Shown here in pieces: positions 9,969 to 18,264 of a stretch of 64,000 nucleotides of DNA. The position numbers were made by a program, and so were the translations under genes. The stretch lies in the NCBI RefSeq assembly GCF_007747445.1, contig NZ_CP036425.1:4227169-4291168 (forward strand), given 5' to 3'. Each line of letters starts with the position of its first letter. Positions within the stretch are counted from its first letter, which is position 1. The notes beneath the pieces are model-generated. The model was not told the origin of the DNA. It saw only the letters and a list, made by a program, of their open reading frames with translations, and searched no databases. This DNA is from Poriferisphaera corsica. Its GTDB lineage: Bacteria; Planctomycetota; Phycisphaerae; Phycisphaerales; Phycisphaeraceae.

Positions 9969-10113
9969 TCGATATTTGCGAAATAATTCATTTTCTTAAA
10001 TGTATTGATATATATTTTTGATCCTTAAAATTAACTAAATTTAAGCATTGATGGGATGGAAGCGTTTTACTTATTTTGTTAACATGCGTTCATTCAGTCG
10101 AAACAATGTTCGG

Positions 10114-10142
10114 GATAGGCAGTAAGTAAGCCTATCTTTTTT
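10114..10142 (+). terminator. Intrinsic terminator after the PEP-CTERM gene
   Basis: GATAGGC and GCCTATC form a perfect 7-bp stem around nine bases, followed by six T. The rest of the 9969-10355 gap shows nothing else I can support. Confidence 0.8.
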
Positions 10143-10355
10143 ATTGAACAATTGTCGCGTTATTTACAAATGCAAGTCGACTGACTCATATCTCCGGCAC
10201 ATGGGCTTGAAAAGCTGATTGAGATGTTGGAATTTAGCTTATAAGCATAATCAACCATTCAGCGTTTTGATAATGGATATTAAACCCGTCGACTCTTGGG
10301 AAGACGATGTGTGTACGTTTGCATACAAGTTGTACGGGCAAACTGGTGAGACGTA

Positions 10356-11336
10356 ATGATGAAAGATTTAAGAAAAGCAAGAGAAAGATTTGGTTTTACG
10401 CTGATCGAATTGCTTGTTGTCATTTCGATTATTGCATTGCTTATCGGCATCTTGCTTCCGGCATTGGGAGCAGCACGCCAAACAGCACAGAAGGCGGTTT
10501 GTCTTGCAAACCTGCGCAGCTCTGGTCAAGGCTTGGCGATTTATGGCTCGAGCAATCGTGACTGGACGCCGGGCCCTAACACAAGTGGATTCCACTTGAA
10601 TGACGGCAGTTTCGATGATGGCGAAGATAATGGCTCTACTGCCCCCATTCAGAACTTTGACTGGATTTCTCCCACGATGGGTGAATCAATTGGTTTGTCC
10701 GATGATGCGGCGACCCGCATGGAAGACATCTTTACTAACAGCTTCCGCTGCCCAGCCAACGATTCGACATACGACTCGCAGTATGGTTCGGGGATCACGC
10801 CACCAAACGGAGTGACAGACCTGCTTATCAACAGCTACTCAGCGATTAACCAATTCATGTTAATCAAGAGCAATGCTGGGGATAACAAAGTTTACACTGC
10901 TTGGTGGGTGGAAGATGTCGTCGAGATCCCGGATAACTTTGACAGTCGTCAAGATTTGGTTGGTAATGCGTCCTCAAAGGTTTGGACGCTTGATGGCGCT
11001 CGGTATCTTGATAACAACAAAGGCACTGTGACATTCAACGCTCACCCACGTCAATATAGTGGCGGCAACTACGGCACCTGGGGTCCCGCTTTAGGGAATG
11101 TTGTAAGAACAGGTAATCCTTACAAACTCACAACGGAGCAGGATAAACAGAACGCGGAGCGTTTATCTTACCGTCACAACGGCAGTCTTAATGCCAGCTT
11201 CTTTGATGGTCATGCGGAATCTATGGATCAAACGGAAGCTCAACGTGTTGAGCACTACTTCCCAAGCGGCTCAGTCGTACGCGATGCTGCTGCACTTAAT
11301 GACGACTCTGTTGAAAACGGAATGCGTATCAACTAA
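10356..11336 (+). CDS. Prepilin-type N-terminal domain protein (pseudopilin-like)
   Basis: A 326-residue protein with a class III signal: a short basic leader ending in G, then [16 protein letters not shown]..., with Glu at position +5 after the predicted prepilin-peptidase site. The hydrophobic helix would pack in a type II secretion or type IV pilus-like filament. The long C-terminal globular domain ends with YRHNGSLNASFFDGHAES, the H-x-DG signature frequent in the large planctomycete pseudopilin family. It is the closest neighbour in sequence of the next gene: both share SSGQG, DNRDW/SNRDW and QNFDWISP segments, so they arose by duplication. No secretion ATPase or secretin is nearby, so the assembly partner lies elsewhere. 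Confidence 0.85.
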   Translation: MMKDLRKARERFGFTLIELLVVISIIALLIGILLPALGAARQTAQKAVCLANLRSSGQGLAIYGSSNRDWTPGPNTSGFHLNDGSFDDGEDNGSTAPIQNFDWISPTMGESIGLSDDAATRMEDIFTNSFRCPANDSTYDSQYGSGITPPNGVTDLLINSYSAINQFMLIKSNAGDNKVYTAWWVEDVVEIPDNFDSRQDLVGNASSKVWTLDGARYLDNNKGTVTFNAHPRQYSGGNYGTWGPALGNVVRTGNPYKLTTEQDKQNAERLSYRHNGSLNASFFDGHAESMDQTEAQRVEHYFPSGSVVRDAAALNDDSVENGMRIN

Positions 11337-11410
11337 ACCTGTTTAGTTAGCAGGGTCGGTATATGTTAGGTGAAACAATACTGATTTAAAACGGAATAAT
11401 CTCTCACCAG

Positions 11411-11439
11411 GCTCGAACGTCATGTTCGGGCTTTTTTTT
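11411..11439 (+). terminator. Intrinsic terminator between the two pseudopilin genes
   Basis: GCTCGAAC and GTTCGGGC form a stem (one wobble) followed by eight T. Confidence 0.85.
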
Positions 11440-11552
11440 GGTCATCATTTCGTGTAAAATTGTCAGGTACGGCGCATTTTATTATTCATGCGCATCAGCA
11501 ACTGGTGAGTAGATTAGACATCTCCAAATGCCCAATGGGCGAAGGAAAAACA

Positions 11553-12521
11553 ATGAGAGATTCCAGCAACCTGGTTCCAGGTGGTGAAAGCTTCAAGCGC
11601 GCATTTACGCTGATCGAATTGCTCGTGGTCATTTCAATTATTGCTTTATTGATCGGCATTCTATTACCCGCACTGGGGGCAGCTCGAAAGACAGCGCAAA
11701 GTGCTGCATGTCTTTCAAATCTTCGTAGCTCTGGCCAAGGTGTTGCGATTTACGCCACGGACAATCGTGATTGGTTGCCAGGCCCTAATTCAAGTGGTGC
11801 TCACCTCAACGATAATACTTACGACAATGGTGAAGAAAACGGCTCAAGCGCAGCACTGCAAAACTTTGACTGGATTTCTCCTGCAATGGGATCATTAATT
11901 GGTCTTTCAGATGACGCGGACGAAAGATTGAAGGATATTTTCCTGAATAACTTCCGTTGCCCAAGTAATGATGTCACATATGACTTCCAGTTCGGTGGAG
12001 GCACAGCCGGTGATCTAGTAACTAATAGTTACTCTGCCATGACACCTTTTATGGCATCTAGAGAGTTTTTCGTCGACCAAGGCAGGTCATGGGTGTTAGC
12101 TGTCGTTGACATGCCTGATCAGTACGATGCAAGATTAGACTTAGTCGGCAGCGCTACTGAAAAAGTTTGGGCGATGGATGGATCAAGATACGTAGATGCT
12201 TCTAACGGTGAAATTTCATTCAACGCATTTCCCAAGCAGAAAGATGGTGGTAATTTCGCTAGTTGGGGTCCTGGCTTATCACGTTTAGTGCGTAATGGTA
12301 ATCCATATAAACGTGAAAACGAAACGCAGATTAAAAATTCCGAAATACATGCTTACCGTCACAATGGCGCATTAAATGCATCATTTCTTGATGGACACGC
12401 ATCCAGCATGCAGGTTGAGGAATCCCAAAAAATTCATCATTATTTTCCAGGTGGATCAATTGTCAAAAACACATCACAATTGCTAGATCAAGATGTTGAA
12501 AATGGAGATATTATTCGGTAA
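11553..12521 (+). CDS. Prepilin-type N-terminal domain protein, paralogue of the preceding gene
   Basis: A 322-residue pseudopilin-like protein. The prepilin helix begins at [10 protein letters not shown] near residue 17, after a hydrophilic leader, and the H-x-DG end reads YRHNGALNASFLDGHASS. Over its length it aligns without large gaps to the gene at 10356, which marks a local duplication. I chose ATG 11553 because GAAGGA lies 7 bases upstream and because the extra 31 upstream residues look like untranslated leader. It is probably membrane-anchored through the helix until cleavage and methylation by a prepilin peptidase. Substrate or filament role is unknown. Confidence 0.83.
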   Translation: MRDSSNLVPGGESFKRAFTLIELLVVISIIALLIGILLPALGAARKTAQSAACLSNLRSSGQGVAIYATDNRDWLPGPNSSGAHLNDNTYDNGEENGSSAALQNFDWISPAMGSLIGLSDDADERLKDIFLNNFRCPSNDVTYDFQFGGGTAGDLVTNSYSAMTPFMASREFFVDQGRSWVLAVVDMPDQYDARLDLVGSATEKVWAMDGSRYVDASNGEISFNAFPKQKDGGNFASWGPGLSRLVRNGNPYKRENETQIKNSEIHAYRHNGALNASFLDGHASSMQVEESQKIHHYFPGGSIVKNTSQLLDQDVENGDIIR

Positions 12522-12542
12522 TCACTATAAAACAAGCACAAT

Positions 12543-12572
12543 AAAAAAGACCGCTTAATTGCGGTCTTTTTT
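12543..12572. terminator. Bidirectional terminator between convergent genes
   Basis: AAAAAAGACCGC and GCGGTCTTTTTT form a perfect stem around TTAATT, so it can end both the pseudopilin gene from the left and the ParA-fusion gene from the right. Confidence 0.9.
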
Positions 12573-12590
12573 ATTGTATTAATGTTTAAT

Positions 12591-13943
12591 TCAAACCGTC
12601 GCAGGTGCTGCGACTTGATCGTAGAGTGCGACATTGTTGAGTTCACCATATGGGTTGGTTTCAACAATATCGTTGTGGGGATCTTGTTTCCACTCACCAT
12701 CAAAAACGAGTCGATAGCGGTAGCGACCGGGTGGTACTTTCACAACTGCTTGCCAAATGCCGAGATTCTTATCACGAGACATTGGCGTTTGCGATGGATT
12801 CCAATCGTTAAAATCTGCAGCAATTGCAACATTACCTGCAATGTCACCTGGCTGTACAAAAAGAAGCCCACGGGATGTAGAACGAACGCCATAAATCCGT
12901 GCGAGTTTTGCTTTTAATCGATCTTGATTTGAATCTTGGCTTGGCTGGCTATAATCCGGCTCAGGGATCGGAGCAACACGCGGTACAATTTGCTCTGCTT
13001 CCATATCCGGGTCTTTGTTTAGTTTACCTGTGATCGCATTGGTACGAGCAGTCAACGCTTTCGCACGTTCAACTAATTCAGCAGCGCGACTAAGCGCGGG
13101 ATTACTTGATGGGGCAGCGGTAATTGGATCGGCAAAAGCTTCCCCCCGCTCGGTGACAAAGACATCAGTTCGAGGTTTGGGTGGGTTTTCAAGAAGCCAT
13201 GCCGCAAGTCTTTCGAAGTCCTGCATGCCACGAGATGCCGCATCGTACTCAGTAATCGGCTGTCCAAAAGAGGCAGCCTCCTTGAGCTTGCTGTTGAAGT
13301 TGATGACGACAGGTAATAACTGATCATCAAACTGCTTCTTCAACTCAGATAAAATCTCGCGAGCCAATTTGGTACGAACATCGTACATCGTTGCGAGCAC
13401 TTTGAAGCGAACTTGATGGCCAGCTCTACGTGCAAGCATTTGGATGGTTTGTTCCTGCTTAATCGACCCTTGCATCGCAAAGTAGCCGGTTTCAACGGGA
13501 ATCAATACCTCATCAGCAGCACGTAGTGCATTAAATGTCAACAAACCGATTGAAGGTGGACAGTCAATGATGCAGAATTCGTATTTATCCTGCACGGTTG
13601 AAAGTACTTGAACCAAACGTCTGTCGCGGTCATGTGCGGATGCTAGTTGTTGTTCAATACCAGCGAGAGCCATCGTGCTCGGCGCTAAATCGAAGTTTCT
13701 AGCGATCTGCCACACCACGTCTGCAAATGCGATTGAGCCGTCCATGCCTGCTCGAAGAATGTCGGGCATGCCCCGATCAATCTGAGCATCTGGAACAGCC
13801 AACCCTAAAGCACAATGTGACTGCGGGTCCATGTCGACAAGCAAAGTGCGACGTCCCTTAGCTGCTAATGTTGCAGCAAGGTTAATCGAACAAGTCGTCT
13901 TCCCACAGCCACCCTTTTGATTAATGATTGCGATTGTACGCAC
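12591..13943 (-). CDS. ParA/Soj-family ATPase with C-terminal glycogen-binding (CBM48-like) domain
   Basis: A 450-residue fusion. Residues 1-250 are a complete ParA/MinD ATPase: the deviant Walker A QKGGCGKTT at 9-17 with the signature lysine, DMDPQ near residue 40, and the Walker B-like IIDCPPS near residue 123. A linker rich in Ala, Pro and Gln (about 255-345) leads to a domain at 350-440 with the AMPK-beta/CBM48 pattern: GNVAIAADFNDWNP, then GIWQAVVKVPPGRYRYRLVF and GEWKQDP; W381 and W418 are candidate sugar-stacking residues. ParA proteins form ATP-dependent dimers on DNA or membranes to position cargo; the added module suggests a polysaccharide such as glycogen as cargo or signal. No parB gene is adjacent. 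The start is GTG with AAAGGG upstream. Confidence 0.88.
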   Translation of the reverse strand: MRTIAIINQKGGCGKTTCSINLAATLAAKGRRTLLVDMDPQSHCALGLAVPDAQIDRGMPDILRAGMDGSIAFADVVWQIARNFDLAPSTMALAGIEQQLASAHDRDRRLVQVLSTVQDKYEFCIIDCPPSIGLLTFNALRAADEVLIPVETGYFAMQGSIKQEQTIQMLARRAGHQVRFKVLATMYDVRTKLAREILSELKKQFDDQLLPVVINFNSKLKEAASFGQPITEYDAASRGMQDFERLAAWLLENPPKPRTDVFVTERGEAFADPITAAPSSNPALSRAAELVERAKALTARTNAITGKLNKDPDMEAEQIVPRVAPIPEPDYSQPSQDSNQDRLKAKLARIYGVRSTSRGLLFVQPGDIAGNVAIAADFNDWNPSQTPMSRDKNLGIWQAVVKVPPGRYRYRLVFDGEWKQDPHNDIVETNPYGELNNVALYDQVAAPATV

Positions 13944-14310
13944 AACTCAGCCCTTTCGTCCCTGAAAACGACTGGCTGGCTCCAGCATGATTACCCCTGG
14001 TCAAATCTGGACCCAAACTGCGGATTGCAGTTACTTGAGCGTCATCAGACGATCATCTGAGCACACAAATAAAGTGACTGGAACATCCAGTCTCTAAAGC
14101 AGTTATCGGGACATGCCCAAAAAAAACCTTAAAAGTTGATGAAGAAATGCAGGAATTCACATTCCGTATTCATTTCTTAACCTAAATTAACATATTTTAT
14201 CGCCCTTTATAGTATTCTTGCTATCAATTCAACGCGGACACTACGAACTCATATGCGCGTACATCGTTCACTTCTAGCCCTACAAGCGTCAGCCGATTAC
14301 AATCCAGTAC
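13944..14310. other. Divergent intergenic region between the ParA fusion and maf
   Basis: 367 bases with no credible ORF or RNA. A TACAAT hexamer at 14298-14303 lies 7 bases before the maf ATG and could be a -10 element for a leaderless transcript. No parS-like palindrome is recognised. Confidence 0.4.
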
Positions 14311-14964
14311 ATGAATTTCCATGCTGATACACAAACACGTCTCATTCTCGCAAGCCGATCACCTCGCCGAGCAGAATTACTTCGCGATGCTGGTTTGAGT
14401 ATCGAACAGATCGAATCGCCCTTTGTAGATCCGCTGCAACCGAATCTGGCGGAATTCGATACAGCCATCGAACTTGCCGCAGCCTTAGCGATGGAAAAAG
14501 CGAAAGCTTTGGCCCCTGAGATTGAGGGCAAGGCTGTGATCATCGCTGCAGATACGATATGTGTAGATACTGAAAACCAGTTGATCGGCACACCCTGTAG
14601 CCGAGACGATGCATCAGACATGATCAAAACTTTTCGCAGCGCTATTCATTACGTCGTGACCGGAGCAGTCGTATTAGCGGTTGATGCGGAACAGCAAAAC
14701 GACGATGGTGATTATGCTCGCCCAATCGCGATGACACCTTTTGCAGACGAAGCGATTGTCATGCTCGGGCATATAGAGGATGCAGAGATTGAACGCTACC
14801 TCGACCTAGATACATGGAAAGGCAAGGCAGGTGGCTACAACCTTACTGAACGTCAAGCGGCCGGTTGGCCGATTGTTGTTAACGGTGACCCAACCACGGT
14901 AGTTGGACTTCCAATTGAGAAAACGATGCTTGCACTAAAGAAGTACAATATCAAACCCATTTAG
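14311..14964 (+). CDS. maf: Maf-family nucleoside triphosphate pyrophosphatase
   Basis: A 217-residue Maf/YhdE-type protein. The family's N-terminal motif appears as LILASRSPRRAELLRDAGL (residues 11-29), and the catalytic acidic segment as AADTICVDTENQLIGTP (about 87-103). These enzymes hydrolyse non-canonical or specific nucleotides (dTTP, UTP and modified bases) to monophosphates in the cytoplasm, as a house-cleaning or division-related function. The usual GKP is written GTP here, a mild variation. The C-terminal motif WKGKAGGYNLTERQAAGWP corresponds to the usual GKAGxYGIQ segment. lpxK starts 40 bases downstream on the same strand, so they may be co-transcribed. Confidence 0.88.
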   Translation: MNFHADTQTRLILASRSPRRAELLRDAGLSIEQIESPFVDPLQPNLAEFDTAIELAAALAMEKAKALAPEIEGKAVIIAADTICVDTENQLIGTPCSRDDASDMIKTFRSAIHYVVTGAVVLAVDAEQQNDDGDYARPIAMTPFADEAIVMLGHIEDAEIERYLDLDTWKGKAGGYNLTERQAAGWPIVVNGDPTTVVGLPIEKTMLALKKYNIKPI

Positions 14965-14990
14965 ACACTCACATTCCTCACGGTTATTCG

Positions 14991-14996
14991 TAAAAT
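14991..14996 (+). promoter_or_regulatory. Putative -10 element of lpxK (leaderless)
   Basis: TAAAAT lies 8 bases before the lpxK ATG, with CTCACA (4 of 6) 17 bases further up and no Shine-Dalgarno between. Confidence 0.3.
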
Positions 14997-15004
14997 ACAA
15001 CGAT

Positions 15005-16066
15005 ATGAAAGAGCAAGACATCATCAAAATTATGTCAGGCGAAGATCAATCATTCGTTGGCAAAGGGATGCGATGTGTAATGCGCTCTATAGAGCCTATC
15101 TATAGCATGGCAATGACATGCCGCAACAAAATGTTCGATCATGGCATTCGGCAACAACATGATCTTGGACGACCAACAATCTCGATTGGCAATATTACAA
15201 CGGGCGGCACAGGCAAAACACCATTTGTTACGATGCTCGCCGAACATCTAATTAAGCTTGGGCATCGACCTGCAATCCTCATGCGCGGCTACCACAGTGA
15301 TGATTCCGGCTCAGATGAAGCAATGGTCTACCGTAACATACTAGGTAACAAAGTCGTCGTAGAAGCCAACCCCTCACGCATCAAGGGAGCAAAAACAGTC
15401 CTGCTCAATCATCCCGAAACATCCGTATTCATTCTTGATGACGGATTTCAGCATCGAACCGCTTCACGTCAGCTTGATATTGTATTAATTGACGCAACAC
15501 AACCATTTGGGCATAAACACGTCATACCCCGAGGCTTGCTTCGAGAATCTATAAGTTCACTTAAGCGTGCTGATTTGATTGTGCTTACCAGATCTGATCA
15601 GGTACAAAATCAAGAGATTAAATATATCAATCAAACGCTCACCCAAATTACAGATCAACAATCATTCATAAAAACGAAGCACGCTTGGACTCATTTTTTG
15701 AACAATGATGATCAGATCGTACCACTTAATCAAGTTTCTACTTTGAATGTTTTAGCTATCACGGGCATTGGTAATCCCAATGCGTTTCGGTCGACTTTGG
15801 AGCGGCACGTAAAAAGTATCATTCATTTCAAAGCAATGCCTGATCACCATCAATATACCAACGACGATGTGTCTACAATACTCGCACAAGCAAAATCGAA
15901 TTCATCTGATGCTTTAATAATGACTGAAAAAGATTACGTAAAATTTAAACCACTTATTGCAGATCATAATAACACGATGGTGAAAATTCTTCGTCCCAAT
16001 CTAGCAATTCAATTTCTTGAAAATAAAAACATTTTCTATAATCATGTTGGTAATATTTTTCAGTAA
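15005..16066 (+). CDS. lpxK: Tetraacyldisaccharide 4'-kinase
   Basis: A 353-residue LpxK. An N-terminal amphipathic/membrane-associated segment is followed by the family P-loop ISIGNITTGGTGKTPFV (about 60-76) and the characteristic ILDDGFQHRTASRQLDIVLID (about 144-164), in which the DDGFQH stretch contributes to catalysis and substrate binding. The C-terminal part holds ALIMTEKDYVKF, also typical. LpxK phosphorylates the 4' position of the disaccharide-1-phosphate lipid A precursor at the inner membrane, so this organism probably makes lipid A. Other lpx genes are not in the window. The mRNA may be leaderless. Confidence 0.93.
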   Translation: MKEQDIIKIMSGEDQSFVGKGMRCVMRSIEPIYSMAMTCRNKMFDHGIRQQHDLGRPTISIGNITTGGTGKTPFVTMLAEHLIKLGHRPAILMRGYHSDDSGSDEAMVYRNILGNKVVVEANPSRIKGAKTVLLNHPETSVFILDDGFQHRTASRQLDIVLIDATQPFGHKHVIPRGLLRESISSLKRADLIVLTRSDQVQNQEIKYINQTLTQITDQQSFIKTKHAWTHFLNNDDQIVPLNQVSTLNVLAITGIGNPNAFRSTLERHVKSIIHFKAMPDHHQYTNDDVSTILAQAKSNSSDALIMTEKDYVKFKPLIADHNNTMVKILRPNLAIQFLENKNIFYNHVGNIFQ

Positions 16067-16141
16067 TATGTCATGCAGCATCACATTTCCTTACCTAATC
16101 TGAAAAACAACCTAAGGTATAGATTGAGAATGATTGTGTGT

Positions 16142-18076
16142 CTACAACATATGTTCGTCTGATATTAATTTCACTTTAAATTTACAATCTAAACCATCTT
16201 CAAAATATTCGATATGACATTCACCTTGAAGCTCGAATTCAATGATCCCCCTAACTAACTTAGTTCCAAAACCAGTATTTGGCACTTCATGAATCAATGG
16301 GCCACAGCTCTCTTTCCATTCAATTAACAACCATTGTTCATTTTCTATTCTGCACTCTATATTCAATCGCCCCTCAATTCTCGATAAAGAGCCGTATTTT
16401 ACCGCATTCGTTGCTAACTCATGAATAACCATACTAAGCGGTGAACATGTTCTTGTTGGAACATTTATGCTATCACTATTAATATTGATTCGATCTGTAT
16501 TTTCATGAACATACGGCATCAAAACCAATCTTATAAGCTGCGTAACACACATCGAACGCCATTGTGTGCTGGCAAGTACCTCGTGTGTTCTTGCCATTGT
16601 GTAGACACGATCGGCCAGTGACTTTTTATAGTTATGAATCCCTTTCTCTTCATTAGTACGATCTATTAATGATAGCACTTCTGAAAGATTGTTCTTAACG
16701 CGATGATCTAACTCACGTAACAGACTTTGTTGGGCTCGTAATTCATGTTTATGCTCTGATACATCTACTATTACACTTAAAAAACAATCTAGACTCCTTT
16801 GTTCAGTATGTTTTACCCAGATCGTTGTAAAAAATTCAGACAAATGGCCATCTTTACATATATAGGATTTATCGTGTTGAACAAATGGTACGTCGCCATT
16901 AATTAAATTGTTGACTTGCTCATTAACCTCAAACATATCTTCGGCGTTACCAAATATCTGCCACGGTAAGCCTCGCATGTCTTGATCATCGTAACCTGTC
17001 ATTTTGCTAAAACATCGATTATAAGCAAGAATTTCTTTATTAAAATCAGAAATGACAATACCACAAACATTACAATCTAGTCCGTCTATCAAGTTTTGAT
17101 AATTATTGCTTATCCCCTGGCTATCTTCAGTATGAACTACATTTGATATTCGATACTTTTTCCGTAAATGTGTTATATAGATTATTACGGAAACAGTACA
17201 TAGCAATCCTATATTACTTATAACACCTGATCGTAAATCAAAATCATGTAAAGTAAAAGATTCGCTATCACCAAGCCAACGCGCATTAATCGCATGCTTA
17301 GAATCTTCCGGAATATCACTCATCGTTTGCTGCACTAATTCAAATAGAACATCCCAATCTTTACGAATGGCAATTCTAGAATCGATACTTGTTGGCAAAA
17401 CGGCTAACTGTACAAGTTTATCTACATCAAGATCAACTTGATTTTGCAGATAAATCGTACATCCCAGAACAACATCTAACTCTTGATTATCCAAACGCAC
17501 CATAGATTCACTCAAGGTATCAAAAAAAAGATATTTCCATTGAGGAAACAATTTGCTAGCACGTTTATGCGTCAAACTATTTCTTAATACGCCGATGCGC
17601 ATTTTATTCATTTTTAATAAATCAAATTCATCAGAATCAAACTGCTGCTTTAAACCAACTACATTAATATGATCTTTATAGTATGGCTCTGTAAAATTTA
17701 AATATGCTATACGATCATCTACACGACTTATATTGACCGTCATATCAACTTCATGATTTTTTGCAGATTGCAGTACATCTTGCCAAGAATCTTGAACAAC
17801 AAAATCGAATTGAATACCCAATCGTTGAGAAATCAAGTCGAGATATTCTGCAGACAAACCTCGATAATGTCCATCCTTATCAAGGTAACTAATTGGCGGC
17901 CATCCCGGTGTCAAACCAACACGAACACGATAATCAATCGATGCAAGCCAATCAGCTTGCTCTTGTGTTAACACCGTTTTCTGATAATTAATTTCCCCAC
18001 ACCCACCTATACAAATAATCAAAAGCAACACAATACAACGAATCAAAACTCTGCCTCTCCTAATCCTCCGACCCAT
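16142..18076 (-). CDS. Sensor histidine kinase with periplasmic solute-binding domain, PAS and HisKA_2 domains
   Basis: About 644 residues. The N-terminus has a lipoprotein-like signal ending IICIGGC, then an SBP_bac_3 amino-acid-binding-type domain (about 40-270) beginning VRVGLTPGWPPISYLDKDG, a membrane helix (about 285-305), a PAS domain (about 330-450) and a HisKA_2 kinase core with LRELDHRVKNNLSEVLSLI, the His being the expected phosphorylation site. The ATPase part has the N-box HELATNAVKYG. It would sense a periplasmic ligand and phosphorylate an unlinked response regulator, since none is adjacent. The next gene is a full-length paralogue. Start is uncertain: GTG 18079, ATG 18076 or an internal TTG near 18043 preceded by AGGAGAGG, which would put the lipobox in the usual place. 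Confidence 0.85.
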   Translation of the reverse strand: MGRRIRRGRVLIRCIVLLLIICIGGCGEINYQKTVLTQEQADWLASIDYRVRVGLTPGWPPISYLDKDGHYRGLSAEYLDLISQRLGIQFDFVVQDSWQDVLQSAKNHEVDMTVNISRVDDRIAYLNFTEPYYKDHINVVGLKQQFDSDEFDLLKMNKMRIGVLRNSLTHKRASKLFPQWKYLFFDTLSESMVRLDNQELDVVLGCTIYLQNQVDLDVDKLVQLAVLPTSIDSRIAIRKDWDVLFELVQQTMSDIPEDSKHAINARWLGDSESFTLHDFDLRSGVISNIGLLCTVSVIIYITHLRKKYRISNVVHTEDSQGISNNYQNLIDGLDCNVCGIVISDFNKEILAYNRCFSKMTGYDDQDMRGLPWQIFGNAEDMFEVNEQVNNLINGDVPFVQHDKSYICKDGHLSEFFTTIWVKHTEQRSLDCFLSVIVDVSEHKHELRAQQSLLRELDHRVKNNLSEVLSLIDRTNEEKGIHNYKKSLADRVYTMARTHEVLASTQWRSMCVTQLIRLVLMPYVHENTDRININSDSINVPTRTCSPLSMVIHELATNAVKYGSLSRIEGRLNIECRIENEQWLLIEWKESCGPLIHEVPNTGFGTKLVRGIIEFELQGECHIEYFEDGLDCKFKVKLISDEHML

Positions 18077-18264
18077 CACTCACAAAGTGAAATACGTCTC
18101 CAAGATGCACATCAAACAACAGACTCAACCTGCATCATCTCAATAATTCGATATGAATACTCCGAAACTATCGTACCATGATCATACTTAAAACAACAGC
18201 TATCAAAACTGATCTCTCAATCAAATATTAGTAAATTATGATGATAATTTCGCCACAACCACCA

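Noticed and set aside
12591..14310. ParA-fusion gene as part of a chromosome-segregation parABS locus
   Set aside because: No parB gene follows and no 16-bp parS-like palindrome was seen in the flanking region. The C-terminal carbohydrate-binding domain also points elsewhere.
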